Source: Nocardiopsis eucommiae
GTDB taxonomy: Bacteria; Actinomycetota; Actinomycetes; Streptosporangiales; Streptosporangiaceae
Assembly: GCA_018388625.1 (NCBI GenBank)
Contig: CP074402.1
Span: 5,270,001-5,334,000, forward strand
Direction: 5' to 3'
DNA length: 64,000 bases
Below, piece after piece: positions 1 through 10,547 of the stretch. Position 1 is the stretch's first letter; each line of letters opens with the position of its first letter. The notes beneath the pieces were generated by a model. That model ran no database searches. It was not told the DNA's origin and worked only from the letters and a program-made list of their open reading frames with translations. The position numbers and the translations under genes were made by a program.

Positions 1-1027
1 GCAGCCCCGGGTGACGGTCCGCGCCCCGTCCAGTTCACCGGTGAGCCGGTCCACCTCGGTGCGGTCGCGGAGGGTGACCACGGCTCCGGACGCCTCGCCC
101 CGGATGCGCACCGGCATGCGGTTGGCGACCAGCACGCGGTCGCCGGAGAGCAGGATGAGGTCGTCCCCGGGGTCCGCGCCGGACACGATGTCGCGGGCGC
201 GTTCGGAGAGGCCGAGGTCGTCCAGACGGCGGCCCTCCACCCCTTGGACAGGCCCAGCATGGCGCGGGCGGGCGGGTTGACCAGCAGGACCCGGTCGTCG
301 CGGTCCACCGCGAGCACGCCCTCGCGCACCGCGTACAGCAGGGCCTCCCGGCTCTCCAGGAGCGTGGTGATGTCGGCCGGCTCCAGGCCGTGGGTCTTGG
401 CGCGGACCTGGCGGGAGAGCACCCAGGAACCGCCCACGCCCAGGACGAGGACGAGCGCGGTGGCGGCGAGGATCACGGGGATCGAGGCGCGCGCGTCGGT
501 GGCGGCGCTGGAGTCGAGGATGCCCAGGGACACGTAGCCCACGACCTCCCCCGGGCGTCGCCGCCGTTCACCGACCCGCCGTCGGAGAACACGGGGATCT
601 TGGCGCGCACCGTGCGGCCCTGGGTCCCGTCCTGCACGCCCGTCCACTCGGTTCCGCCCACGACGGGGCCGGGCGGGGTGGACACGGTCTCGCCTATGCG
701 GTCCTTGTCCGGGTGGGTGTGCCGGGTCCCGTCGGGTGAGGCGATGACCAGGTAGTCGGCGCCGGTGGCGGCGGAGATGCGGTCGGCCAGGGGGTCGAGC
801 TCCTCGGAGGGGTCGGGTGTCTGGAGGCCCTCGACGACCTCGGGCAGGACCGCGACCGACCGGGCCACCGTGAGCACGCGCTCGGCGTACTGGCGGTCGG
901 TCTCGCGGTTGAGGTGGATCGCCCAGAGGGAGCCGATGACGGTGAGCGCCACGGCCAGAAGACAGACATATCCGATGAAAAGGGACCCGGTGAGCGTGAG
1001 TCGGCCGGATGCGGGATGTGGGTTCAT
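1..1027 (-). CDS. Sensor histidine kinase, CitA/DcuS type (N-terminal part, runs off window)
   Basis: About 343 N-terminal codons are present. A first membrane helix lies near residues 12-36, followed by an extracytoplasmic PAS/Cache-like sensor, a second helix (starting IPVILAATALVLVLG) and a cytoplasmic PAS segment with the CitA-family signature REALLYAVREGVLAVD. The dimerisation histidine and ATPase domain lie beyond position 1. ATG at 1027 is chosen because GGAG sits 5 nt upstream; the GTG at 1033 would overlap that site. It is divergent from tctCBA, so it probably senses citrate or a related tricarboxylate and controls that transporter. The response regulator is not visible. The frame breaks at C-runs 240-243 and 548-552, each repaired by one extra base. 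Confidence 0.85.
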
Positions 1028-1247
1028 GAGCACTCCAGTGGCCGGGGTGAGTTCTCCCGGCCGGTGAACGCGCAGGTCGGCGTCGCACGGTCAGCTTCGC
1101 AGACACGTTTCACGAACAATACGACCAATATGACTCCAGGTTTAACAAAGACCTCACATGGGCGTGCCCGCGGTCACACTGTGGTCTGGATCTCCCCTGC
1201 GTTCGCGCACTGGGAGACGTGCACGAACACTGAGGAAGGAGAGGACG

Positions 1248-2239
1248 ATGCGCGATCGTGGCGTACCGCTCCGCGTGGCGGGAGGGCTCTGTGCCCTCCT
1301 CCTCGTCGGGACGGCACTGTACGACGTACGCCAGAGCGCCGCGTCCGGCGACGGGGCCCAGGAGAAGGTGCTGCTCATCGCACCGGCCGGCCCCGGCGGA
1401 GGCTGGGACACGCTGGCCCGCGAGATGCAGAACGGCCTTCGCGAGGAGGACCTGCGCTTCAACGTCGAGGTCCGCAACGCCGAGGGTGCCGGTGGCACCA
1501 TCGGGCTGGCCCAGACCGTGGGCCGCGACGGCCAGGACAACGTGCTGACCATGACCGGACTGGGCATGGTGGGCGCGGTGGAGACCACCGGGTCGCTCTA
1601 CACGATGGAGGACGCGACCCCCATCGCGCAGCTGGCGTCGGAGTACCTCGCGATCGTCGTCCCCAAGGACTCGCCGTACGAGACCATCGACGACCTCGCC
1701 GAGGACTGGAACGAGCAGTCCGGGACCCTGCCCGTGGCTGGCGGTTCCATGGGCGGCGTCGACCAGATCTTCGCCGCCCAGGTCGCCCAGTCCATGGGGA
1801 TCTCGCCCGGCGAGATCAACTACCTCCCGTACTCGGGCGGCGGCGAGACCCTGACCTCGCTGCTCTCCGGCACGTCGAAGGTCGGGTTCGGCACCCTGGG
1901 CGACTTCAGCGACCAGATCGAGGACGACGGACCGCTGCGCGCGCTCGCGGTGTCCTCCCCGAACGCCTGGACGGCGTGGACATCCCGACCATGATCGAGC
2001 TCGGCTACGACCTGGAGATGTCGAACTGGCGCGGGGTGATCGCCCCTCCCGGCCTCTCCGAGGACGAGGCCGACGAGCTGGAGGCACTGGTGCGGGAGCT
2101 GCTGGCCACCGACTCGTGGGCGGACACGCTGGAGCGCAACCGGTGGACCGACACCTACCAGGGCCGTGCCGAGTTCGAGGAGTTCCTCGACGAGGAGGTC
2201 GCCCTGACCCAGGAGACCGTGAAGGAGCTGGGACTGTGA
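1248..2239 (+). CDS. tctC: Tripartite tricarboxylate transporter substrate-binding protein TctC
   Basis: Extracytoplasmic binding protein of the TTT family (Bug/TctC fold), about 330 residues after repair, the family's normal size. A signal peptide covers about residues 1-30. The ligand-loop motif APAGPGGGWDTLAREM follows, then the family motif GGGETLTSLLSG in the middle. ATG 1248 has GGAGAGG 5-11 nt upstream. The frame breaks at C-run 1957-1960; one extra C joins AVSSP to ERLDGVDIPTMIELG and restores the C-terminal lobe. The stop codon overlaps the GTG start of tctB. It should capture citrate-like carboxylates for TctAB; the exact ligand cannot be read from sequence. Confidence 0.93.
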
Positions 2240-2868
2240 CGCCCGACGACACCCGCGTCAGCGCCGAGGCGGCCGAGACCGCCGGCACGACCGGGACCGA
2301 CGAGGCCCCGAGGGTCGGGGCCGCCGAGGCGCCCCCGGCCGAGACGGACCAGACGGCCGGGACCGACGAGGCCGAGGCACTCGACCCGGAGACCTCGGTC
2401 TGGCGCGGCCCGACCGCGTGGGTCATCCCCGCGCTGGTCGCGATCCTGGGCGCCGTCGCCCTGTGGGGCGGCCTCACGATCGAGGCACCGCCCAACGCCA
2501 CGCGGCCCGGCCCGGGCGCCTTCCCCGGCACCGTGGGCGTGCTGCTGCTCGTCACCGCCGTGTGCATGACGGTGGTCAACCTCCGCAACCGGAACACCGG
2601 CGACGGCACCTCCACGCTGGCCTGGTTCGAGGGCCGCCCGGTCCTGCTGGTGCTGGCGGGCCTGGTGGTGCACGTCGCGCTGCTGGAGTTCGTGGGCTGG
2701 CTGCTCGCCGGGGCCCTGCTGTTCTGGATCGTGGCCTACGCCTTCGGTGCCCGCGCCTACCTGCGTGACGCGATCGTGGCGCTGTCGATGTCCGCGGCGG
2801 TCCAGGTCGGCTTCTCGCTCGGCCTCGGGCTCAGCCTGCCGGGCGGCTTCCTGGAGATGGTGCTCTGA
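2236..2868 (+). CDS. tctB: Tripartite tricarboxylate transporter small membrane subunit TctB
   Basis: About 210 residues, starting at a GTG that overlaps the tctC stop by 4 bases. An acidic, Thr/Ala-rich cytoplasmic leader of about 55 residues precedes four hydrophobic helices, the last ending in a short Gly/Leu-rich tail. Four helices and small size are typical of TctB (PF07331); the long leader is longer than usual. The TGA stop overlaps the tctA ATG, indicating translational coupling. TctB is the small membrane partner of the large TctA channel in this sodium- or proton-coupled uptake system. Confidence 0.88.
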   Translation: MTPDDTRVSAEAAETAGTTGTDEAPRVGAAEAPPAETDQTAGTDEAEALDPETSVWRGPTAWVIPALVAILGAVALWGGLTIEAPPNATRPGPGAFPGTVGVLLLVTAVCMTVVNLRNRNTGDGTSTLAWFEGRPVLLVLAGLVVHVALLEFVGWLLAGALLFWIVAYAFGARAYLRDAIVALSMSAAVQVGFSLGLGLSLPGGFLEMVL

Positions 2869-4408
2869 TGGACACTCTGATCAACCTCGCGGACGGGTTG
2901 ACCGCCGCGCTGACGCCCCAGAACCTCATGTGGGCCTTCCTCGGCGTGCTGCTCGGCACCGCCGTGGGCGTCCTGCCCGGCATGGGTTCGGCCATGGCGG
3001 TGGCCCTGCTGCTGCCCGTCACCTTCCGCCTCGACCCCACCAGCGCGTTCATCCTCTTCGCCGGTGTGTACTACGGCGGCATGTTCGGCGGCGCCACCAC
3101 CTCGATCCTGCTCAACACCCCGGGCCAGGCGTCGTCGATCGCCACCACCTACGAGGGCCACAAGATGGCGCTCAAGGGAGGGCCGCCCAGGCCCTCGGCA
3201 CGGCCGTGATCGGCTCGTTCGTGGCGAGCATCATCGGCACGCTCGTGGTGGCGCTGTTCGCCCCGGTGATGGTGGCGTTCGCGCTCAACTTCGGACCCGG
3301 CGAGTACTTCGCGCTGACGGTCTTCTCGTTCGTCGCCGTGGCCGCGGTCGTGTCCGGCTCGGTGGTGCGCGGCATCGCCTCGCTGCTCATCGGTCTGGCC
3401 ATCGGGTTCGTGGGGATCGACGGGCAGAGCGGGGCCGCCCGGTTCGACTTCGGTTCGTCCAGCATGCTGGACGGGATCGACATCGTGATCGTCACCGTGG
3501 GCCTGCTCGCCCTCGGTGAGGTGCTCTACATCGCGGCGCGCGGAAAGTCCGCGCCGAACTTCGCGGCGATCCGCACCGGCCGTCCGTGGCTGGGCCGCAA
3601 GGACCTGCGCCGCTCCTGGAAGCCGTGGCTGCGCGGCACCGCGCTGGGCAGCGCCTTCGGGCCGATCCCCGGCAGCGGCGCCGAGATCCCGACCTTCCTG
3701 TCCCTGGGCCTGGAGCGCAAGCTCGCCGAGCGCCGTGAGCGCAGGACCGGGGAGAAGAGCGAGTTCGGCCAGGGTGCGATCGAGGGCGTGGCCGGTCCGG
3801 AGTCGGCCAACAACTCCAGCGCGGCCGGGACGATGGTCCCGCTGCTGGGCCTGGGTCTGCCGACCTCCGCCACGGCCGCGATCATGCTCGCCGCCTTCCA
3901 GCAGTACGGGCTCCAGCCGGGCCCGGTGCTGTTCGAGCGCAACGCCGACCTGGTGTGGACCCTGCTGGCCTCGCTCCTGATCGGCAGCGTCCTGCTGCTG
4001 GTGATCAACCTGCCGTTCGCGCCGCTGTGGGCCAAGCTGCTGAAGTTGCCCAAGCCGTACCTGTACGCGGGCATCACGTTGTTCTCGGTGCTGGCGGTGT
4101 ACGCCATCAACACCTCGGTGACGCACCTGGTGATGCTGCTGGCCGTCGCCCTGCTGGGTCTGGCGATGCGGACCTTCGGGGTCCCGGTCGCACCCGCTCT
4201 GATCGGCGTGGTGCTGGGCCCGATCGCGGAGACCGAGTTCCGCCGCGCGCTGGCCGCCTCCTCCGGCGACCCGGCGATCCTGGTGGGCAGCGGCATCTCG
4301 ATCGGGCTGTACGCCCTGGTCCTGGTGGCGGCGCTGATCCCGGTGATCTCCCTGGTGCGCCGCCGTAGCGCGGCCCGCAGGGCCGAGAGGACCACCGAGC
4401 GGGTCTGA
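2868..4408 (+). CDS. tctA: Tripartite tricarboxylate transporter large permease TctA
   Basis: About 513 residues with roughly 12 membrane helices. The TctA signatures GVLPGMGSAMAVALLLP near residue 35 and GLGLPTSATAAIML near residue 325 are visible, as is the PIPGSGAEIPTFLS motif. The frame breaks between about 3173 and 3183: the first 103 residues lie in one frame and the rest (from RAAQALGTAVIGSF) in another, and one restored base joins them. This is the last gene of tctCBA and is followed by a strong hairpin. It forms the membrane channel of the secondary transporter. Confidence 0.92.
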
Positions 4409-4424
4409 CCCTCCCGTGTCCTCC

Positions 4425-4457
4425 AGCGGCCCCCGGGTACCGTCCCCGGGGGCCGCT
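4425..4457. terminator. Bidirectional hairpin between tctA and hmaS
   Basis: A perfect 13-bp inverted repeat (AGCGGCCCCCGGG and its complement) flanks a 7-nt loop between two convergent genes. There is no T-tract, as is common in high-G+C actinomycetes. Confidence 0.75.
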
Positions 4458-4470
4458 CCCGTGTCCGGGG

Positions 4471-5517
4471 TCAGTCCTCGCGCCCCTGCTCCACCGCCTC
4501 GTACAGGGCCCGGATGTTGCCGCTGCCGAAGGTGGTGGCGCCCAGGCGTTCGATCACCTCGAAGAACACGGTGTTCCTCGGGTGGGTGGAGCGCGCGAAG
4601 ATCTGGAAGAGCTGGCCGTCGTGGTCCTCGTCCACGAGGATGTCCAGCTCCCGGAGCTCCTCGACCGAGTGCCGACGCAGGTCGAGTCGCTCACCCAGCA
4701 GCCGGTAGTAGGCGTCGGGGGTGGCCAGGAAGGCGACCCCGCGCCTCCGCAGCGCCCCGACCGTGCTCACCGCGTCGGCGGTGCTCAGGGCGATGTGCTG
4801 GACCCCGGGACCACCGTGGTCGCGCACGAAGTCGTCGATGTGGCCGGGGTCGAGGTCCTGGTCCGGTTCGATGAGGGTGAGGGTGACGTCTCCCCCGGCG
4901 GAGCGGACGATGCGCGAGACCATCGCCTGCGAACCGACGACGACGCGCTCCTCGAAGATCAGCTCGAAGCCCAGGACGGTCCGGTAGTACTCGACCGTGG
5001 GGTCGAGCCCGCCCGGTGCCAGACAGACCGCGAGGTGGTCGACGGTGAGCAGACCGAGGTCCGCCGCCCCTCCTCCGGCCACCGGGGACAGGCCGGGCAG
5101 GCGGCGCGCGTCGGTGCCGGGAGCGCGTTCGACGAAGGTGTGCGTGACGTCCCCGAACCCGCCGACGGTGGCGGTGACCACGCCGTCGCGTTCGGTGGGC
5201 GCGGCCACCGACTCCGCGCCCCGGGAGACCGCGAGGTCGTGGGCGGCTCGGGCGTCCCCGGCCGTGAGGGCGATGTCCGCGACCCCGTCCCCGTGCGCGC
5301 GGACGTAGTCGGCCACCGGGTGGTCGCCGGTGAGCGCCTGGGTGAACACCATCCTGATCCCCCCGGCGCCGACCATGGTGGACCGCTCGGTGCCGTTCTG
5401 GACGCTCTCGGCCAGGGTGTCCATCCCGTACCCGTCGCGCATACGCAGGGCGGCCTTCTCCGCGTCCGCCGTGTGGATTCTGACGTGGTCGACCGTCAAC
5501 CCGTGCAGGGCCGTCAT
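4471..5517 (-). CDS. hmaS: 4-hydroxymandelate synthase-like iron dioxygenase (HmaS/HPPD family)
   Basis: 348 residues in the two-barrel extradiol (VOC) fold of 4-hydroxyphenylpyruvate dioxygenases. The Fe(II) facial triad is visible as His161 (DHLAV), His241 (VQHIAL) and Glu320 (TVFFEVIER), the numbering I recall for HmaS of the chloroeremomycin producer. The C-terminal helix reads FGSGNIRALYEAVE, with Ile where HPPDs have Phe (GNFKALFEAIE). The stretches HGDGVADIA, TATVGGFGDVTHT and THPRNTVFFEVIER also recall HmaS. The reaction would convert 4-hydroxyphenylpyruvate to (S)-4-hydroxymandelate, the first step to 4-hydroxyphenylglycine. None of the partner genes (hmo, hpgT) is nearby. An ordinary HPPD in tyrosine catabolism is the alternative. 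Confidence 0.8.
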   Translation of the reverse strand: MTALHGLTVDHVRIHTADAEKAALRMRDGYGMDTLAESVQNGTERSTMVGAGGIRMVFTQALTGDHPVADYVRAHGDGVADIALTAGDARAAHDLAVSRGAESVAAPTERDGVVTATVGGFGDVTHTFVERAPGTDARRLPGLSPVAGGGAADLGLLTVDHLAVCLAPGGLDPTVEYYRTVLGFELIFEERVVVGSQAMVSRIVRSAGGDVTLTLIEPDQDLDPGHIDDFVRDHGGPGVQHIALSTADAVSTVGALRRRGVAFLATPDAYYRLLGERLDLRRHSVEELRELDILVDEDHDGQLFQIFARSTHPRNTVFFEVIERLGATTFGSGNIRALYEAVEQGRED

Positions 5518-5683
5518 GGACTCTCCCCTGGAGGTGGTGGTCCGCGGGCCGAAGGCGCCACGGGTGTCCCGAGACTACGCAGCGCCCCTCCCCGGGAAAG
5601 GAGCCCTCAGGGGTGAGGGGAGAGCCCGGGGCGACGAAGCGCTGGTCACGCGGCGGAGGCCGTTACGGGTGTGGCGCAAGGGG

Positions 5684-6612
5684 TTACCAGAGTTCCTCCG
5701 GAGACCGCTCCGAACCGGGTGTCCCGGTGGCCCGGTCTCCGCCGCCCACCTCCCGCGCGGGCCCTCGGAAGACCTGCCGCGTGTGCCACTCCAGGTGGTC
5801 GTCGGCCACGGTGGGACAGCCGCGTCGCGGGCGGAGGACCGGCGCGCCCTCCAGGGAGAACACCGCCCTCTCGGCGGCCGGGGAACGTGCGGCGAACCGG
5901 CTGGAGACGGTCACCGTGCGGTCCGGGGACGCCCCGAGCACGCCCTTGTCGAAGAGCAGGTGGTGCATGGAGCACAGGCACAGGCCGTTGGCGAGATCGT
6001 CCGGCCCGTCGAAGGCCCACCAGCGGACGTGCGCGGCCTCCAGGCCCACCGGGGTCCCGTCGATCAGACCCTCGTAGCCGCAGAAGGCACACCGGTACTC
6101 GTAGGCACTCAGCACCAGGGCGCGGAATCCCGGATCGCGATCCTGCACCGTGGCACCGGGCCCGGGTCCGAGGCTCAGGCCCACCAGCGCGAGGATGTCC
6201 GCGTGCAGGGAGGGCTCGAAGTTGCCGTCGAGCAGGAGGCGCGCCATCCTGCCGCGTAGCGCCGGGTCCCGGTCGAGCTCTGCGGACAGTTCCGGGACCA
6301 GTGCGCCCCTGGCTCCGTCACGCAGCTTCGGCGGGCTCGCCCCGGGAGACCCGCCGCCTCCCGGCGTGGTGACCCTCCACAACCCGTCGCTGACCAGGTG
6401 GTGGAACGGGTAGGCGGAGGTGGTCCGCCGGTTCGGCCCGAACTCCCGCAGCAACCGGTCGAGTTCGGCCTCGACCTCGCTGTACACCAACTCCGGGCCG
6501 CTCCCCGCTGGTGCCGCCCGAGCGCGTACAGAAGGAGGAGGGGTTTGTGCGGGGCGCGGTAGCCGTCGCGGCTCCAGCGCCTGATCGATCCGACACGCTC
6601 CAGCCAGTCCAT
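5684..6612 (-). CDS. Phosphorothioate-DNA-specific restriction endonuclease (SBD-HNH, McrA-like)
   Basis: About 309 residues after repair. The N-terminus (MDWLERVGSIRRWSRDG) and PHKPLLLLYALG lead into a sulfur-binding domain with the typical YPFHHLVSDGLWRV segment. A C-terminal HNH nuclease follows with zinc pair CAFCG, EAAHVRWW, LANGLCLCSMHH and FDKGVLG. This order matches ScoMcrA-type type IV enzymes that cut near phosphorothioated (Dnd-modified) or methylated DNA. The frame breaks at C-run 6503-6506; one extra base joins RHQRG to VYSEVEAEL. Start ATG 6612 lies 10 bp after the acyltransferase stop, so the two are probably cotranscribed. No dnd gene lies in the window, as expected for an enzyme that excludes modified DNA. 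Confidence 0.85.
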
Positions 6613-6622
6613 GGCCCCGACC

Positions 6623-7640
6623 CTAGACGGTGGCGCGCAGGAGGGGATCCGCTGGGCGACGGCCACCAGGGCGAGGCTGATCAGCGTCGTGGCGACGGCG
6701 TACCCGGCGGCGAGGGTCAGGCCCACCAGTCCGTCGGGGGTCCCGCCGAGGTCCCGCAGCGTGTACAGGACCATGACGTGCACGAGGTAGACCCCGAAGC
6801 TCAGCCCGGACAGGACCGCGATCGCCCGGTTCACCCGGCTCTCCGGGCCCAGCCCCGCCACCTGGGTGCCCCAGGCGCGCAGCAGGAGGAAGGCGCCGAC
6901 CGAGGCGACGATCACGGTCGGGGACAGGAAGTCGTAGACGTACGCGGCTCCGGTCCCCCACTCGCCCGCCGTGGCGGCGGCGCCCCAGGCGCCCAGAACG
7001 GTCCCGGTGGTGCCCAGGACCAGGGCCACCGAACCGTGGAGGGCGTCGCGCGGTCCCTGCTCCCGCTCCGCCAGCAGCCATCCCAGCAGGTAGTAGCCGA
7101 GGAACGGCAGGAACCTCGTGGCGGCGGTGACGCCGCCGACTCCGTCGACCAGAGCGGACAGCTGGTCGACCATGCCCACGGACAGGGCCGCGCCGGCGAA
7201 CCACCACAGGCCCGTGCGCGAGGTGTGCGCCACCACCGTGCGGAGGAAGGGCGTGAACACGTAGAGACCGGCGATGACGTACAGGAAGTACAGGTGGATC
7301 GAGGGTGAACCCGAGGCCGCCTGGGCCACGGAGTCGGGGAAGCCGAGGCCGTCACGCCAGAACTGCCACAGCAGGTAGGCGGCGGTCCACACGAGCAGGG
7401 GGACGCCGATCCGGGCCCACCGCTTCCGGTAGAACCCCCGACGTCCTCGTCACGCGGGCGCAGCAGGAGCGCACCGCTGATCATGACGAACACCGGCACG
7501 CACCAGCGCAGCGCGGCGTCCACCACGTGCGCCCCCCACCAGGTGGGACCGCCCAGGTCGGTGTAGGTCGTGCTCACGAACGGCGAATAGGCGTGCACCA
7601 GCACGACGGCGGCCATGGCGGCCACCCGCGCGAAACCCAT
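6623..7640 (-). CDS. Acyltransferase 3 family membrane protein
   Basis: About 339 residues with some ten hydrophobic helices. It begins RVAAMAAVVLVHAYSPF, the His-containing helix 1 of the acyltransferase-3 family (PF01757), and has SGLSFGVYLVHVMVLY near the end, the matching family motif. Members O-acetylate sugars or lipids at the membrane; the substrate here is unknown. Two breaks, at C-run 7435-7439 and G-run 6643-6646, are each repaired by one base. The second repair gives an ending of IPLLRATV and a stop at 6623. The start at 7640 is the first Met of helix 1, but a few upstream residues could be missing. Confidence 0.8.
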
Positions 7641-7762
7641 CCACGCGGTCCTGGAGACCGCTGGGGCTGCGGGAGGCGGGGCTACGGCGTTTTGGGGGCT
7701 TCATCGACTCGCACACCTTCACCGATATCTGTTCGTTACCTGAAACGCAAGTCAGGTTTTCG

Positions 7763-8176
7763 TTACCCGGGGTCAGCGATCGGGTCTCTTCCGTGGTCAG
7801 CGACCCCTCCGGAGGCCCACAGGAAAATGGAGGGGAACACCGACAGGACGCCGAAGAGCACCGCGAAGGGCGCACTGACGACCAGAGCGATCACCCTGGG
7901 TGCCGTCCCCGAAACGCCAAGAGGACCAGGACCGCCGCGCAGAGGTCGAAGAGGTACAGGCGTGGATCGACCGACCTCAGCGGGGGTCGGAGAATCCTGC
8001 CAGACGTACACGGGAGCGAGCAACAGGCCGACGATCACTGCGGCGCCCATCACCCGCCGCATGGTCCGCTCGGAACGGAGGCGGAAGCCGAAATGGCCCA
8101 GTAGCGCCCCGAAGACGAGGCCGATGACCAGCCACCCGCAGTACTCGAGATCGTTCTGGGCGTATTCCGGGGGCAC
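7763..8176 (-). CDS. Small membrane protein, paralogue of the DUF1023 protein's membrane tail
   Basis: About 138 residues from GTG 8176, not recognised as a named family. Two or three hydrophobic helices are visible (WLVIGLVFGALLGHFG, VMGAAVIVGLLLAPVYVW, VIALVVSAPFAVLFG). Its start (NDLEYCGWLVIGLVFGALL) aligns with the C-terminal part of the upstream gene (NVLEYRAWVLVGLVVGPLL), so it is a partial tandem duplicate. In the middle, PRLYLFDLCAAVLVLLAF lies in a neighbouring frame, suggesting two compensating base errors between about 7900 and 7975. It lies 80 bp downstream of the hydrolase gene on the same strand. Confidence 0.5.
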   Translation of the reverse strand: MPPEYAQNDLEYCGWLVIGLVFGALLGHFGFRLRSERTMRRVMGAAVIVGLLLAPVYVWQDSPTPAEVGRSTPVPLRPLRGGPGPLGVSGTAPRVIALVVSAPFAVLFGVLSVFPSIFLWASGGVADHGRDPIADPG

Positions 8177-8256
8177 GTCGGTGAGGCCCTCACCCTTCGA
8201 ACCCAACAGCCGGAGCCGATGGCGCGGTGGCCCAGTGGAATCGGGAGTCGATGTGG

Positions 8257-10547
8257 TCAGTAGTCCCCGCTCGCGACCCACACGAGCATGAAAAGGGCGG
8301 CCACTCCGAAGGCCAGCGGCAGGACGAGCGCCGCCGCGCACAGTACTGCCGTGCCCCGGGTCTTCCAACCTCGGCAGAGCGCAAGCAGCAGCAGGGTCAG
8401 GAGCGCCTCCACAAGCACGGGGACCGGGTGAACGCCGACCCTCCCGGACACCGAGGAGACCTGGAAGGACAGGCATGCGAAAACCGCCACCAACCCCAGG
8501 GGAGACCGCCCGCGAACCCCCGGGCGAACGTGGACCCTGAGCGGAACCGGTCCCCGAGAAATCCCAGAAGGGGCCCTACAACGAGGCCCACCAGGACCCA
8601 CGCCCGGTACTCCAACACGTTGACGTCGTCCACGAGCGTCACCGAGACCATCAGATGTCCCAGGACCGCTGCCAAGTAGACGGACAGGCCGGTGACCGTC
8701 GCCAGCCCGGGCCTCGCCGCCAACAAGCCGAGCAGGACGGGAGGCACGACGTAGAGGCCGACTGACAGTTCCAGGAACCCGCCGTCCTCGGGATGTAACC
8801 CGTTGACGAACGCCGCAAGCGATCCGCAGACGAATCCCGCCCCCAGAGCGAGCGTCAGGAGGAGCCACCGATGACGGATCCCAGGCCACTCCTCAGGTGG
8901 GGCTTCCCGGCCCGAGGGCTCGCATGATCCGGGGTCTTGGTCAGCCCCTGTCTCCAATGGGTCGCCGGAGGGGATCCAGCCATCAGGGACGCCCCCGGTG
9001 AGCACATCTCCCAAGTAACCCAGGCTCTCCTCATCCTCGAAGTAACCGCTGTGACCAGTGTCTTCCTCTGGGTCGAGCCGGTTGCCCAGAGTCTCACCAG
9101 GGTTCTCCGGGTCTGCATAGAACTCTTCCGCATGCAGCGCCGTTCCGAAACCATCGCTCGCCATACCGGACAGCTCCCGCGCAGTCTCGATGGCGTCGTC
9201 ATCGCCCTGGATGATGTGAACATTTTCCTCATCCACACTGAGGTCGTTCACATTCTGGACGCTTGCTCCGGGAGCGCCAATGAGCACTAGCGCGTCAGCG
9301 TCCAGATCCCCGGGCACTCCATGGAAATCTGGATTTGCTGCGACCCCTGCCACATAGCCGCCGAAGCTGTGTCCGACGACGGTGTTGTGTGAGGGGGAGC
9401 CACCCTGATGCGTCGCCCTCAGGCCCTCCTGGAAATCGTTGAGGTCATTGGCGGCCTCGCCTGGACTCCAGCCACCCGAGAAAGGCGTATTATACCCCAT
9501 CCACGTGATGCTGGCGTTCTCGGAACTCGGGTCATTTCCATTCATGGAAGAATGGATATCGTCGGCTCGCCCGACCAGGACCCCCATGCCGCCTGCGTCG
9601 TTGAGCATCCCGGGAACCATGGTAGACACGTTATCTGCCAAATCAGGATTTCCGGTAGAGATGACAGCAGCTCCCCCTCCGGGCGCCATGGGATCAATAT
9701 CGATCAGGAATTTATCATCGTCCTTCAAGATCTCACGCATAAGGTCCAGATCACCCAGAAGATTCAGTGAACCCAGACCAACCTTTGGGTCAACTGCCGC
9801 CGCCCCAAGATTTCCCTCAATCAACTCCTCAAGATAATCCCGATTGAGTTCGTCGCGCACGACTACAGGAATACCGCCCAACCCGCGCAGGATCTCGGGG
9901 TAGTCCTCCATCGCAGCTTGCTGGTCCGACTGACTCAGAGAGTTCCACCAGACGTTGACCGCACCGGGGGTCGCGTTCTCGGTGAACTCTTCCATAGGCG
10001 CTTCACCATCAGGAAGAACCCCAGCCCAGCTCCAACCAAGGTGCCCGGAGTCGACCAGGCGCTCCAGGGTCTTCTCGCTCGGCCCTTCCCTCAGGTCCTT
10101 CTCCACCTGGTCGGCCTGGTCCATCAGAATTTCCCACGCGGCGTCGTGCTCAAGAGCGAGTTCGCAGGCCAGACCCATCAGTGCCGTCTTCTCCTCGGAC
10201 TCACGACTCGCCTTGGTACTGGTGACGGCGTCGACGACCCCCTCAGCGAAGCCCCCACTGCGGCCGCTCGTGCTGGCGGAGACCACCGGGCTGTCCACCC
10301 TGGTCTGGGCGATGATCTTGGCGGTCTCCCAGCGTTGCTGGAGTTCGGAGCGGACCAGACGATAGGCCTTGATGTCCTCGGCCCACAGACGAAGGACGGC
10401 CGCACCGTTCGTCAGAGCGACCCCGGCCTCACGCCAGGACTCCAGTTCCTTGGCCGAAGCTGAGCTGATGTCCCAGGAGACGAGGTCAGTGAACTCGATG
10501 GCCGTGTTGGTGAACTGACCATCCAGGCCTTCGGCTCGCCCGTACAT
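8257..10547 (-). CDS. Alpha/beta hydrolase (DUF1023 type) with C-terminal membrane domain
   Basis: An N-terminal helical region (about residues 1-170) resembles WXG/ESX-like domains. A DUF1023 (Abhydrolase_8) domain follows with nucleophile elbow VVGHSFGGYVAG near residue 400 and DALVLIGAPGA after it. A linker then leads to at least five membrane helices. The frame breaks near 8515, and one base restores FAGRSPLGLVAVFACL and the end at 8257. The membrane part may be a separate gene: a TTG near 8959 could start it, and a lost base could have removed the hydrolase stop. Upstream, residues such as AIESGAETLDGIC are in frame before ATG 10547, so the true start may be ATG 10648 with one more break near 10630. 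Substrate unknown. Confidence 0.7.

Noticed and set aside
4471..5517. Plain 4-hydroxyphenylpyruvate dioxygenase
   Set aside because: Kept as an alternative only; the C-terminal helix and several blocks fit HmaS better.
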